From the NCBI GenBank assembly GCA_021204605.1, contig JAJPZD010000087.1, positions 1 through 11,395 on the forward strand: a DNA stretch of 11,395 nucleotides, in the 5' to 3' direction. This document shows positions 1 through 6,815 of this stretch, in pieces. This stretch comes from Prevotella sp. GTDB lineage: Bacteria; Bacteroidota; Bacteroidia; Bacteroidales; Bacteroidaceae. Both the position numbers and the translations under genes were made by a program. Under the pieces are notes generated by a model. The model searched no databases. It had not been told where the DNA came from and was given only the letters and a program-made list of their open reading frames with translations. Within the stretch, counting starts at the first letter, position 1. Each line of letters opens with the position of its first letter.

Positions 1-224
1 GGTATTCCCTGCAAGAGGATAAACTCATGGGGAATCTGAAGCAGTATGCCCGCACCGTCGCCTGTCTTGTTGTCTGCTCCCTCCGCACCTCGGTGGCGCA
101 TGTTCTCAAGCACCCTCAAGGCGTTATCGACAAGCTCATGACTCTTGTTGCCGTGGATGTTCACCACCATACCGACACCACAGGCATCGTGTTCGTACCC
201 GGCATTATACAATCCATTTCCCAT
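1..224 (-). CDS. gltB: Glutamate synthase large subunit, N-terminal fragment (cut by window edge)
   Basis: The first 74 codons of a minus-strand gene are visible and the rest lies beyond position 1. The reading begins MGNGLYNAGYEHDACGVGMV and continues through NMRHRGAEGADNKTGDGAGI, which is the class II (Ntn-type) glutamine amidotransferase domain of GltB. Cys15 in the DACGVG motif is the expected nucleophile after removal of a short propeptide. In the full enzyme this domain releases ammonia from glutamine, and the ammonia is channelled to 2-oxoglutarate to make two glutamates. ATG 224-222 is chosen because homologues start a few residues before the EHDACGVG motif. The ATG has no strong ribosome-binding site, as is usual in Bacteroidetes. 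A consensus promoter lies about 50 bp upstream. Whether gltD follows cannot be seen. The family call is secure. Confidence 0.93.
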   Translation of the reverse strand, partial: MGNGLYNAGYEHDACGVGMVVNIHGNKSHELVDNALRVLENMRHRGAEGADNKTGDGAGILLQIPHEFILLQGI

Positions 225-275
225 CTTTCAGTTACTTTTAATAAAAAAACTAATTGCTATTTGTCAATTTGTCTG

Positions 276-306
276 CAAAATTACAAAATTACTTTCTTTT
301 TGCAAA
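276..306 (-). promoter_or_regulatory. Promoter of gltB
   Basis: Read on the minus strand, TTTG (306-303) is followed by 19 bp and then TAATTTTG (283-276), which matches the Bacteroidetes primary-sigma pattern (TTTG at -33, TAnnTTTG at -7). A second identical TAATTTTG lies directly upstream at 291-284, so the -7 box is tandemly duplicated, but only the downstream copy has the usual spacing. The predicted transcript start is near 270, giving a leader of roughly 45 nt. Sequence match only. Confidence 0.6.
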
Positions 307-467
307 TATTTTCACCTATATTTTAATAAATATTTTCCTTTTTCTCTCTTTTTACTTACATAATCCTTGTATCTACTGCAATTCTACTTACAGCCTTAAG
401 CCAAAACACACATAATATTATAAAGGAAATCCCCCTCTTGGGCGTTCTAAAAAATTATCGGGCAATA

Positions 468-499
468 TTTGGTCAATTCAATGAAAAGCCATACCTTTG
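468..499 (+). promoter_or_regulatory. Promoter of tRNA-Val
   Basis: TTTG at 468-471, a 20-bp spacer and TACCTTTG at 492-499 fit the Bacteroidetes promoter consensus. The predicted start, near 506, lies about a dozen bases before the tRNA 5' end, as expected for a tRNA transcribed alone. Confidence 0.55.
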
Positions 500-517
500 C
501 CCCCACTTACAAATAAC

Positions 518-592
518 GGGCGTTTAGCTCAGCTGGTTTAGAGCATCTGCCTTACAAGCAGAGGGTCGGCGGTTCGAATCCGTCAACGCCCA
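518..592 (+). tRNA. tRNA-Val (anticodon TAC)
   Basis: A complete 75-nt cloverleaf can be folded by eye. The acceptor stem GGGCGTT (518-524) pairs with AACGCCC (585-591), with discriminator A592. The D-arm carries GCTC/GAGC, the anticodon stem is TCTGC/GCAGA with loop CTTACAA (anticodon TAC, valine GUA codons), and the T-arm contains TTCGAAT. CCA is not encoded, so it must be added after transcription. A terminator follows directly, so the gene appears to be a single-tRNA unit. A tyrosine recombinase gene starts about 240 bp downstream on the same strand. tRNA genes are common integration targets, but no second copy of the tRNA 3' end is visible in this window. Confidence 0.96.
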
Positions 593-598
593 CGAGGA

Positions 599-640
599 AG
601 TCCCATAACACTCCAAGGTCTGTTATGGGGCTTATTGTTT
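599..640 (+). terminator. Intrinsic terminator after tRNA-Val
   Basis: A 12-bp stem is formed by AGTCCCATAACA (599-610) and TGTTATGGGGCT (621-632), with one G-U pair and a 10-nt loop. It is followed by the T-rich stretch TATTGTTTT. It starts 7 nt after the tRNA discriminator base, a natural position for tRNA transcription to end. Confidence 0.7.
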
Positions 641-779
641 TCAGTGATAACATACATTTCAACTTGACAATATTACAATTTTGGTTATGAATTAATGCAT
701 ATTGACATAAAAGCAATGCAAGCTCATTGAAAATTGCCGAAACGGAAAAATCTTTGTTTCTGTTTCCCAATTTTCCCGC

Positions 780-812
780 CTGTGAAAAGTTTTTGGGGAA
801 AGTTTTTCACAG
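780..812. repeat. 33-bp inverted repeat upstream of the recombinase gene
   Basis: CTGTGAAAA (780-788) and TTTTCACAG (804-812) are perfect 9-bp inverted arms around a 15-bp spacer. A direct repeat AAAGTTTTT (786-794 and 799-807) overlaps the structure. The element ends 22 bp before the recombinase ATG. It could be an operator, a leader hairpin or part of a recombination site. The sequence alone does not decide between these. Confidence 0.5.
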
Positions 813-834
813 TTTTAATTTAATTTTTATCAAA

Positions 835-2073
835 ATGGCAAAAGTAAAAGTAAAATTCCGCCCTACATCATCTAAGAGCAAGGGCAAAGCAGGCACTATC
901 TATTATCAGATCTGCCACAAGCAGAAAAGCAGGCAGATAACTACCGGCATTCACATCCGAACAAGACATTGGGACGAGGTGAACGAGTGTATCATGCGTC
1001 CCAAAAATGAGAGGGAGAAATTCTTGTTGAGGTACCAGAAGAAAATCGATTTGGGTATTCTTCACCTTAACAAGATTATAAAACAGTTTGATGACAGTTT
1101 GAAACCATATCACGTGTCGGATATTACCGAGATGTACCGCAAGACATGCATCAGCCAGTCGATAATGGCTTTCTTCAGGGAGGAAATAGTCAATTGCAAA
1201 AAGAGCAACAAATTAGGATTGATGCGCAGCTTTATCAGCACGTATCACAGTGTTTCCTCTTTCATATCCGGCAACGACATGCCCTTCTTTATGATAAGCG
1301 GTGTGTTTCTGGAAAAATACGAGACGTGGCTGAGAAAACGCGGGTGTGTACGCAACACCACATCTTTTTATATGCGCATACTGCGCTCGGTGTATAACAA
1401 AGCGGTGAAATGCGGCCTCGTGGAACAGACCTTCCCTTTCAAGGATGTATATACCGGTGTTGACCATACCATAAAGCGGGCCGTTGACGAGGATGTGATA
1501 GAACGTCTGCAGGAATTGGATCTAAGAAGATTTCCCCCGTTGGCATTGTCGCGCGACTTGTTCGTGTTCAGTTATTTCATGCGTGGGATGTCATTTGTGG
1601 ACCTTGCCTTTCTCAAGAAAAGCGACATAGAAGGCGGCATCATCAGTTATGTGCGCCGCAAGACGGGCCAGAGGCTGGCCATACACATAGAACCGTGCAT
1701 GAGCCGCATAATAAAAAACTATGAGGCCAAGACAGCACACAGCAGATATGTGTTTCCTATAATACACACCAAAGAGCCCGGAAAGGCATACACTCAATAC
1801 AAGGTTGCCCTCAACTACCACAACAGAAAACTGAAAAGGCTGGGCCGGCTATTAGGCACAGAACTGAGCATCTCGTCGTACACCGCCCGCCATACATGGG
1901 CGACCAACGCACACAAGCACGAGGTCCCCTTGGCTATCATTAGCGCGGGAATGGGACATACTTCCGAAAAGACCACCCAGATATATCTTGAATCGATAGA
2001 CAATGAGGTGATTGACAAGGTCAACAAGGCACTTTTGGAGAAATTCAACGATGAGGAGCAACAGGCCTTTTAA
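835..2073 (+). CDS. Tyrosine-type site-specific recombinase (Bacteroides integrase/invertase family)
   Basis: The protein has 412 residues and the usual Bacteroidetes layout: an arm-type DNA-binding domain (about 5-90, starting MAKVKVKFRP), a SAM-like core-binding domain (about 105-210) and a C-terminal catalytic domain (about 215-395). The catalytic residues are visible: Arg250 in MRGMSFVDLA, Lys276 in RRKTGQ, Arg352 in YTARHTWAT, His375 in GMGHTSEKT and Tyr384 in TQIYLES. The first position of the HxxR box is Tyr, as in many Bacteroides relatives, so activity is not excluded. An in-frame TTG at 727 would add 36 poorly conserved-looking residues. ATG 835 is preferred because relatives begin at this motif. 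No excisionase, relaxase or phage gene accompanies it. It may be a DNA invertase, or the integrase left from an element once inserted near tRNA-Val. Confidence 0.9.
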   Translation: MAKVKVKFRPTSSKSKGKAGTIYYQICHKQKSRQITTGIHIRTRHWDEVNECIMRPKNEREKFLLRYQKKIDLGILHLNKIIKQFDDSLKPYHVSDITEMYRKTCISQSIMAFFREEIVNCKKSNKLGLMRSFISTYHSVSSFISGNDMPFFMISGVFLEKYETWLRKRGCVRNTTSFYMRILRSVYNKAVKCGLVEQTFPFKDVYTGVDHTIKRAVDEDVIERLQELDLRRFPPLALSRDLFVFSYFMRGMSFVDLAFLKKSDIEGGIISYVRRKTGQRLAIHIEPCMSRIIKNYEAKTAHSRYVFPIIHTKEPGKAYTQYKVALNYHNRKLKRLGRLLGTELSISSYTARHTWATNAHKHEVPLAIISAGMGHTSEKTTQIYLESIDNEVIDKVNKALLEKFNDEEQQAF

Positions 2074-2117
2074 AAATGTGTAAACGACAATTAAAGAAAT
2101 TTAAAAACATACTTATA

Positions 2118-2148
2118 TTTGGAATTTATGTTTCTTGCACTAACTTTG
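2118..2148 (+). promoter_or_regulatory. Promoter of ptb-buk
   Basis: TTTG (2118-2121), a 19-bp spacer and TAACTTTG (2141-2148) match the Bacteroidetes consensus. Further -7-like boxes follow at 2152-2159 (TATATTTG) and 2163-2170 (AAACTTTG), so more than one start is possible. The main predicted start, near 2155, leaves a leader of about 110 nt with small inverted repeats but no strong terminator. Confidence 0.6.
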
Positions 2149-2266
2149 CATTATATTTGTATAAACTTTGCATAAGATTGCAATATAACGATATGTTGTC
2201 AAGCAATGCGGGCAATTTTGCTAATATGATTGCATTGTTATCGCATAAAAGTACAGGGGAAAGAAA

Positions 2267-3175
2267 ATGATAAGAAATTTTGAAGACTTGGTGTACAGCC
2301 TGCACCAATCAGGGAAAAAGAAACGCGTGGCTGTGGTGTGTCCGGCTGACGGCCACACAGAGTATGTGGTTAAACGCAGTCTGCAGGAAGGCATAGCCGA
2401 CTTCCTGTTCATCAATGCTGGCAGGATAAAGCCAGAATTTGAAGTTTTATGCTCGCTATATCCGGGATGTATAAAGACTTACGAATGTGACAACGGAGAT
2501 GCTGCCGCACGGATGGCAGTGGAATTGGTAAGAGACGGCGCTGCCGATGTATTGATGAAAGGCACTATCAACACCGACAACCTGCTGCGCGCCGTGCTGA
2601 ACAAGGAACACGGACTGTTGGAAAGCGGGCGGGTATTAAGCCATATTTCCGTTGCTCTGGTACCCTCCTACGGCAAGTTCACTGTATTCTCCGATGCGGC
2701 TGTCATACCGGCGCCAACCTTGGAACAGTTTGACTCCATGCTGCGCTATGCCATTGATGTATGCCACAGCTTAGGTGTCGAGTGCCCAAAGGCTGCCCTG
2801 CTTCACTGCACGGAGAAGGTAAGTGAGAAATTCCCTCACACATTATCTTATATGCAACTGATGAAACGGGCCGGAGAAGGCGCCTACGGCAACGTATGCG
2901 TATGCGGGCCGATGGATGTCAAGACTGCCTGCGACGCCGAAAGCGGAAAGGTGAAAGGTATAAGCTCGCCTGTGGTTGGCGACGCCGACATATTGATTTT
3001 CCCGAACATCGAGGCGGGCAACGTGTTCTACAAGACGATCACTCTTTTCGCTAAGGCGGACATAGCAGGCATTCTTTGTGGCACTACGGCTCCCGTCGTG
3101 GTGGCATCACGCGCTGATTCCAACGAGTCGAAATATTACAGTCTGGCACTCGCTTGCTCTTACAACAGTAAATGA
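2267..3175 (+). CDS. ptb: Phosphate butyryltransferase
   Basis: This 302-residue cytoplasmic enzyme of the phosphate acetyl/butyryltransferase family (PTA_PTB) converts butyryl-CoA or a similar short acyl-CoA plus phosphate to the acyl-phosphate and CoA. Family landmarks are VAVVCPADGHTEYV (21-34), ADVLMKGTINTDNLL (93-107), IFPNIEAGNVFYK (244-256) and APVVVASRADS (275-285) near the C-terminus. The length is typical of Ptb. ATG 2267 is preceded by the purine-rich AGGGGAAAGAAA. The next gene, butyrate kinase, overlaps its stop by 4 nt, so the two products are almost certainly co-translated. In Bacteroidales this pair may release branched acids (isobutyrate, isovalerate) from amino-acid breakdown as well as butyrate. 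That substrate range is inference, and family members such as Pta are distinguished here mainly by size and the buk partner. Confidence 0.92.
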   Translation: MIRNFEDLVYSLHQSGKKKRVAVVCPADGHTEYVVKRSLQEGIADFLFINAGRIKPEFEVLCSLYPGCIKTYECDNGDAAARMAVELVRDGAADVLMKGTINTDNLLRAVLNKEHGLLESGRVLSHISVALVPSYGKFTVFSDAAVIPAPTLEQFDSMLRYAIDVCHSLGVECPKAALLHCTEKVSEKFPHTLSYMQLMKRAGEGAYGNVCVCGPMDVKTACDAESGKVKGISSPVVGDADILIFPNIEAGNVFYKTITLFAKADIAGILCGTTAPVVVASRADSNESKYYSLALACSYNSK

Positions 3176-4245
3176 AATTTCAGGAAATGAAGATATTTGT
3201 TATAAATCCCGGTTCTACGTCAACCAAAATCGCCGTCTATGAAGACGACAAACTTACGTGGATGACAGGCGCACACCATCCATTAAACGAACTTGCCGTG
3301 TTCGGCAGTGTATATGAACAATATGAATACAGAGAGAAATTCATCCTCAAACGACTTGAGGACGCCGGCATCGCCCTTGACTTCGATATCGTGATGGCAC
3401 GTGGCGGCCTGCTTAAGCCCCTGAACGGCGGAGTGTATGCCGTCAACGAGAAGATGAGGCACGACCTCATCCATGCCACGATGGAACATGCCTGCAACTT
3501 AGGGGCACTGATAGCCAATGACATTGCAGATAAATGTGGCTGCAAGGCGTATATCGCCGACCCCGTCGTGGTGGATGAGTTCCAGCCGGAATCACGCTAC
3601 ACAGGCATCCCCGGCATGCAGCGCAAGTCGATATTCCATGCTCTGAACAGCAAGGCGGTGTCACGCCTATATGCCGAATCCATCGGGAAGAGATACGAGG
3701 ACCTGAACCTTATCGTGGCACATCTTGGAGGGGGCATCTCCATCGGCGCGCACTGTAAGGGCAGGGTGATCGACGTGAACAACGCCCTTGATGGTGAAGG
3801 ACCGTTCTCAACGGAGCGCGCAGGCACACTGCCCGCAGGGCAATTAGTGGAGCTATGCTTCAGCGGCAAATACACCATCAAGCAGATTAAGCAGATGCTC
3901 AGCGGCAAGGGAGGACTGACCGCATATCTTGGCACCAACGATATGATTACCATTGCAAGCAAGGCGCAAGAGGGTGACACCGAATACAAGTCGGTCGTCG
4001 ATGCCATGCTCTACACAGTGGCTAAACAGATCGGTGCTATGTATGTGACCCTTAACGGAGAGGTTGATGCGATAATCCTTACCGGAGGTATCGCTTACAG
4101 CGACTATTGCATCGACCTGCTGCGCAAGAGGATCCACTACCTCGCTCCTATCGTGGTGAAACCGGGAGAGAACGAGATGGAATCGCTCGCCTATAACGCA
4201 CTCGGCTTGATGAATGGTAAACTGATACTGCAAGAATACAAGTGA
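3172..4245 (+). CDS. buk: Butyrate kinase
   Basis: The 357-residue protein belongs to the acetokinase family of the ASKHA superfamily. It transfers the phosphate of butyryl-phosphate to ADP, giving butyrate and one ATP, and so completes the pathway begun by Ptb. Visible motifs are the N-terminal phosphate loop FVINPGSTSTKIAVY (9-23), YIADPVVVDE (127-136), LIVAHLGGGISIG (180-192), the DGEGPFSTERAGTLP loop (207-221) and the adenosine-binding ILTGGIAYS (302-310). The length matches characterised Buk (about 355) and is shorter than acetate kinase (about 400). The ATG at 3172 overlaps the ptb stop (ATGA), which suggests translational coupling. A second ATG at 3187 gives MKIFVINPGS, the more usual family N-terminus, and is a credible alternative start. 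A strong terminator follows the gene. Confidence 0.93.
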   Translation: MKFQEMKIFVINPGSTSTKIAVYEDDKLTWMTGAHHPLNELAVFGSVYEQYEYREKFILKRLEDAGIALDFDIVMARGGLLKPLNGGVYAVNEKMRHDLIHATMEHACNLGALIANDIADKCGCKAYIADPVVVDEFQPESRYTGIPGMQRKSIFHALNSKAVSRLYAESIGKRYEDLNLIVAHLGGGISIGAHCKGRVIDVNNALDGEGPFSTERAGTLPAGQLVELCFSGKYTIKQIKQMLSGKGGLTAYLGTNDMITIASKAQEGDTEYKSVVDAMLYTVAKQIGAMYVTLNGEVDAIILTGGIAYSDYCIDLLRKRIHYLAPIVVKPGENEMESLAYNALGLMNGKLILQEYK

Positions 4246-4267
4246 AAAAACTCTGTTTTTTCAAATT

Positions 4268-4312
4268 GAGAACAAGGGGATGTCATGCTTTTGACATCTC
4301 CTTGTTCTTTTA
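4268..4312 (+). terminator. Intrinsic terminator of ptb-buk
   Basis: A long stem (about 17 bp) pairs 4269-4285 with 4292-4308, with one G-U pair inside (4278/4299) and a 6-nt loop (4286-4291). It runs into a T-rich stretch (CTTTTATT). It starts about 23 bp after the buk stop and separates this operon from the phosphatase gene. Confidence 0.85.
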
Positions 4313-4338
4313 TTACACATTTAACAGCCTTGTAACAT

Positions 4339-4365
4339 TTTGTAAACCAAAATTGCTTAACTTTG
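4339..4365 (+). promoter_or_regulatory. Probable promoter of the PafA-like phosphatase
   Basis: TAACTTTG at 4358-4365 is a good -7 box. The nearest TTTG (4339-4342) is only 15 bp upstream, shorter than usual, and a TTG at 4330-4332 is 25 bp upstream, so the -33 element is uncertain. The predicted start, near 4372, would leave a short leader of 12-18 nt. No PHO-box-like repeat was recognised. Confidence 0.45.
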
Positions 4366-4383
4366 CAGCGTGTAAATTCGGAA

Positions 4384-5886
4384 ATGAATATGAAACGGAC
4401 ATTATTTTTTACAAGACTGCTTTTCCTGACGGTCGTATTCGTCTTTTCAAGTAATACCCTATGCGCTGCCGACATTGAACGCCCTAAACTTGTAGTGGGA
4501 ATTGTTGTTGACCAGATGAGGTGGGACTATCTGTATCGCTATTACGGCCTTTACGGTGATGGCGGTTTCAAAAGGCTGATGAGCGAGGGCTACAACTGCG
4601 AGAACACGATGATCAACTATGTTCCTTCGGTGACAGCCATTGGGCATACCTCCGTTTACACCGGCTCCGTGCCCTCGATACACGGCATCACAGGAAATTA
4701 TTTCTTTATGGACGGTAAATATGTTTACTGTTGCGACGACTCTACGGTAAGCACCGTGGGAAGCAAATCGGATGCCGGCAGGATGTCTCCACGCAACATG
4801 CTTGCCACTACCATAGGAGATGAGATGAAAATCGCCGCCAATTTCCAGTCAAAGGTAATCGGCATTTCCCTGAAAGACCGTGCGGCAATACTGCCGGCAG
4901 GACATGCCGCCGATGGCGCATATTGGTTTGACACGACGTCAAACACGTTCATCACCAGTACGTATTACATGAAAAAACTGCCTAAATGGGTTGCCGACTA
5001 CAACAAGACTATCGGCGACGTGACAAAAGACGAAGTCTGCTACACCCCGTTAGGCAACCGGCTCACTGAGGAGATGGCGAAAGCGGCGATAACAGGAGAG
5101 CAACTGGGCCAAAACGCAACCATGGATATGCTGACAGTAAGTTTTTCGTGTACTGACCTTATCGGACATAAATATGCCACACACCACGAGAAGACACAGG
5201 AGATCTACGTTGACATAGACGCTCGTCTTGCAGACTTCTTCGATTTCCTCGACGGGACAATAGGCAAGGGGCAATATCTCGTTTTCCTGACCGCCGACCA
5301 TGGGGCTGCAAACAATATCCTCATGTCGCAGGAACACGGCATACCGGCAGAGGGCTTCTTCGCAACGAAAGTGCAGGATGACCTGAACGAATATCTGTTG
5401 GAAAAATTCAATGTCTCCCAAAAACTGCTTTTAGGTATCAGCAGTTATAAGGTGTACCTCGACCACAAGGCTATCGCCTCACAGAGCCTGAGACTTGATG
5501 AGGTGAAACAAGCGGCAATCCACTGGCTGCGGCAAAACCCACAGTTCGCTTACGTGATTGACTTTGACCATGTCGGTGAGGCCACAGTGCCGACATTGAT
5601 ACGCGAGAAAGTGATAAACGGCTACAACAGGTTGCGCAGCGGAGACATACAATTAGTGTTGAACCCTGCCAATTATGAGGTCTTCGGGGATGAGATCGAC
5701 GAGGGAACCACACACGGCCTGTGGAATCCGTATGATGCGCACATCCCTTTCATTATCATGGGTTGGCACGTCATGCCCGGCACGACACAGAAACCTACAT
5801 TCATCACCGATATCGCCCCGACAGTCTGCTCTCTAATACATATTCAAATGCCTAACGGTTGCATAGGAAACTCAGTAATACAATAA
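4384..5886 (+). CDS. pafA: Secreted PafA-type alkaline phosphatase
   Basis: The 500-residue protein starts with a signal peptide (charged MNMKRT, hydrophobic 7-22, likely cleavage after LCA near residue 28), so it should act in the periplasm or at the surface, releasing phosphate from phosphomonoesters. Alkaline phosphatase superfamily residues are in place: Asp43 (VVDQMRWD), nucleophile Thr84 (PSVTAIGHTS), Asp258 and His262 (TDLIGHK), Asp305-His306 (TADHG) and His444 (GTTHG). Asn105 (ITGNYFF) plus Lys164 and Arg166 (SLKDRAA) correspond to the phosphate-binding residues that mark PafA monoesterases rather than diesterases. ATG 4384 or 4390 are both possible starts. An in-frame TTG at 4363 overlaps the -7 box and is unlikely. 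The 3' end overlaps the convergent tlpA-like gene by 15 bp. Confidence 0.9.
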   Translation: MNMKRTLFFTRLLFLTVVFVFSSNTLCAADIERPKLVVGIVVDQMRWDYLYRYYGLYGDGGFKRLMSEGYNCENTMINYVPSVTAIGHTSVYTGSVPSIHGITGNYFFMDGKYVYCCDDSTVSTVGSKSDAGRMSPRNMLATTIGDEMKIAANFQSKVIGISLKDRAAILPAGHAADGAYWFDTTSNTFITSTYYMKKLPKWVADYNKTIGDVTKDEVCYTPLGNRLTEEMAKAAITGEQLGQNATMDMLTVSFSCTDLIGHKYATHHEKTQEIYVDIDARLADFFDFLDGTIGKGQYLVFLTADHGAANNILMSQEHGIPAEGFFATKVQDDLNEYLLEKFNVSQKLLLGISSYKVYLDHKAIASQSLRLDEVKQAAIHWLRQNPQFAYVIDFDHVGEATVPTLIREKVINGYNRLRSGDIQLVLNPANYEVFGDEIDEGTTHGLWNPYDAHIPFIIMGWHVMPGTTQKPTFITDIAPTVCSLIHIQMPNGCIGNSVIQ

Positions 5887-6411
5887 GCTCAACCTCTCTC
5901 TCATCTCACTGAGGACCACAGTGGCGAAAGCTACATTCCCCACCTTGTCTATCAAATACAAGGTGGGTATCCACTTCACGTTATACGCCGCGGCGACGGC
6001 ACTCTCCTTCCAAGACGTAAACTCACAACATTGTATCCAGCTCATAGCATTGTCGTTGATGTATGACCTCCAAGCCTCCTCATCGGTATCGAGGGAAAAG
6101 CCCACGAATAGAATGTCTTCAGATGAGAACGTGTTGTACATGTCAACCATATCCGGCGTGGCCTCCTGGCAGTCCGGGCACCATGAAGCCCAAAACTCCA
6201 ATACCACATATCTGCCTCGCAACATGCTCAATGTGATACCATCAGGAAAACTGTCTGACACAATAACAAAATCAGGCGCGGCAACTCCCTCCTCCAACAA
6301 ACCTGTGCCGTAATTGTCGCTTGAATCCCCATCAACAACACACGCTGCCATACACGGAAACAGCGCCATTAACGCTATGACCTTAGGTAATGTTATTCTT
6401 AATTTCCGCAT
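5872..6411 (-). CDS. TlpA/thioredoxin-like lipoprotein
   Basis: This 179-residue protein has a lipoprotein signal: a hydrophobic stretch at about 8-19 and lipobox MAAC with Cys24. It should therefore be anchored in a membrane facing the periplasm. A single thioredoxin-like (AhpC-TSA/Redoxin, TlpA type) domain covers about 43-178. It contains FWASWCPDCQEATPDM, whose WCPDC is the redox-active CxxC, and VKWIPTLYLIDK with the cis-proline. It probably exchanges disulfides with periplasmic proteins, perhaps fed by DsbD, but the partner is unknown. A further Cys pair (QCCEF) lies between the two motifs. Its start overlaps the end of the HIT gene by 13 bp, so it is probably the last gene of a greA-HIT-tlpA operon. 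Its last 15 bp overlap pafA on the other strand. Confidence 0.88.
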   Translation of the reverse strand: MRKLRITLPKVIALMALFPCMAACVVDGDSSDNYGTGLLEEGVAAPDFVIVSDSFPDGITLSMLRGRYVVLEFWASWCPDCQEATPDMVDMYNTFSSEDILFVGFSLDTDEEAWRSYINDNAMSWIQCCEFTSWKESAVAAAYNVKWIPTLYLIDKVGNVAFATVVLSEMRERLSLLYY

Positions 6412-6791
6412 TGGCGGATCTTCTCTGCAATTTCCTTGAACTCCTCATCAGAGAGTTTAAGTTTCGGATTGGAGAACGACAGGTCGCTCTCGCTCTGCAT
6501 CGGCACTAAGTGGATATGGGCATGGGCCACCTCAAGACCTAATACCGCCATCCCGACCTTACGGCATGGAAAAGCCTTCTTTATGGCAACTGCCACTTTT
6601 TTGGCAAAGACAATCATCTCGCCCAACTCGTCATCCTCCATATCGAAAAGGTAGTCAACCTCACGACGCGGTATTACCAACGTATGCCCCTTCTGTATCG
6701 GATTGATATCAAGAAAGGCATAAAACTTGTCGCTCTCGGCACACTTGTAACTGGGTATCTCACCGGCAGCTATCTTTGAGAAAATATCCAT
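6399..6791 (-). CDS. HIT-family nucleotide-binding protein
   Basis: The 130-residue protein is a complete histidine-triad protein of the HinT/HIT type. It opens with the typical MDIFSKIAAGEIPSYK, has INPIQKGHTLVIPRREVD (29-46) and carries the triad HAHIHLVP (90-97), in which the middle His92 is the expected nucleophile. Relatives hydrolyse purine nucleoside phosphoramidates or aminoacyl-AMP in the cytoplasm, but the cellular role is poorly known. It sits 24 bp downstream of greA and overlaps the lipoprotein gene by 13 bp, so all three are likely co-transcribed. The greA-HIT pairing suggests housekeeping rather than accessory DNA. Length is typical and no key residue is missing. Confidence 0.92.
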   Translation of the reverse strand: MDIFSKIAAGEIPSYKCAESDKFYAFLDINPIQKGHTLVIPRREVDYLFDMEDDELGEMIVFAKKVAVAIKKAFPCRKVGMAVLGLEVAHAHIHLVPMQSESDLSFSNPKLKLSDEEFKEIAEKIRQCGN

Positions 6792-6815
6792 GATATTAGT
6801 TTTAATGATTTATAT

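Noticed and set aside
27..326. 99-codon plus-strand open frame at the left edge
   Set aside because: It runs antisense to gltB, whose conserved amidotransferase motif is unmistakable, and then into AT-rich intergenic DNA.
518..592. tRNA-Val 3' end as an attachment site of an integrated element with the recombinase at 835
   Set aside because: No second copy of the tRNA 3' end is seen anywhere in the window. A GGGCGTT at 440-446 matches only 7 bases of the tRNA 5' end, too short to be an attachment repeat.
664..691. TTGACA-N16-TATGAA as an E. coli-type promoter for the recombinase, with another TTGACA at 702-707
   Set aside because: The Bacteroidetes primary sigma factor does not use this pattern, and such matches are expected by chance in AT-rich DNA. 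No TAnnTTTG promoter is seen here either, so the recombinase promoter stays unassigned.
727..834. TTG start at 727 adding 36 residues to the recombinase
   Set aside because: The extension reads through the inverted repeat and resembles no arm-domain sequence, whereas relatives begin with the MAKVKVKFRP-type motif encoded at 835.
714..2237. CAATGCAA (714-721) and TTGCATTG (2230-2237) as inverted repeats bounding an invertible recombinase segment
   Set aside because: The match is only 8 bp, does not extend on either side, and is expected by chance between two AT-rich intergenic regions of this size.
3853..4233. Long minus-strand open frames inside buk
   Set aside because: They lie antisense to a clearly conserved kinase and show no recognisable domain. 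They are frame shadows of a GC-richer gene.
5939..5967. 10-bp perfect hairpin just past the pafA stop as a terminator
   Set aside because: It lies inside the tlpA-like coding sequence over the conserved LIDK segment and no T-run follows it, so it may reflect coding constraint. A role in ending pafA transcripts cannot be excluded.
6796..6806. ATTAGTTTTAA between the HIT gene and greA as another copy of the right-end inverted-repeat arm
   Set aside because: Only about 11 AT-rich bases agree, with no partner arm, so chance is the simpler explanation.
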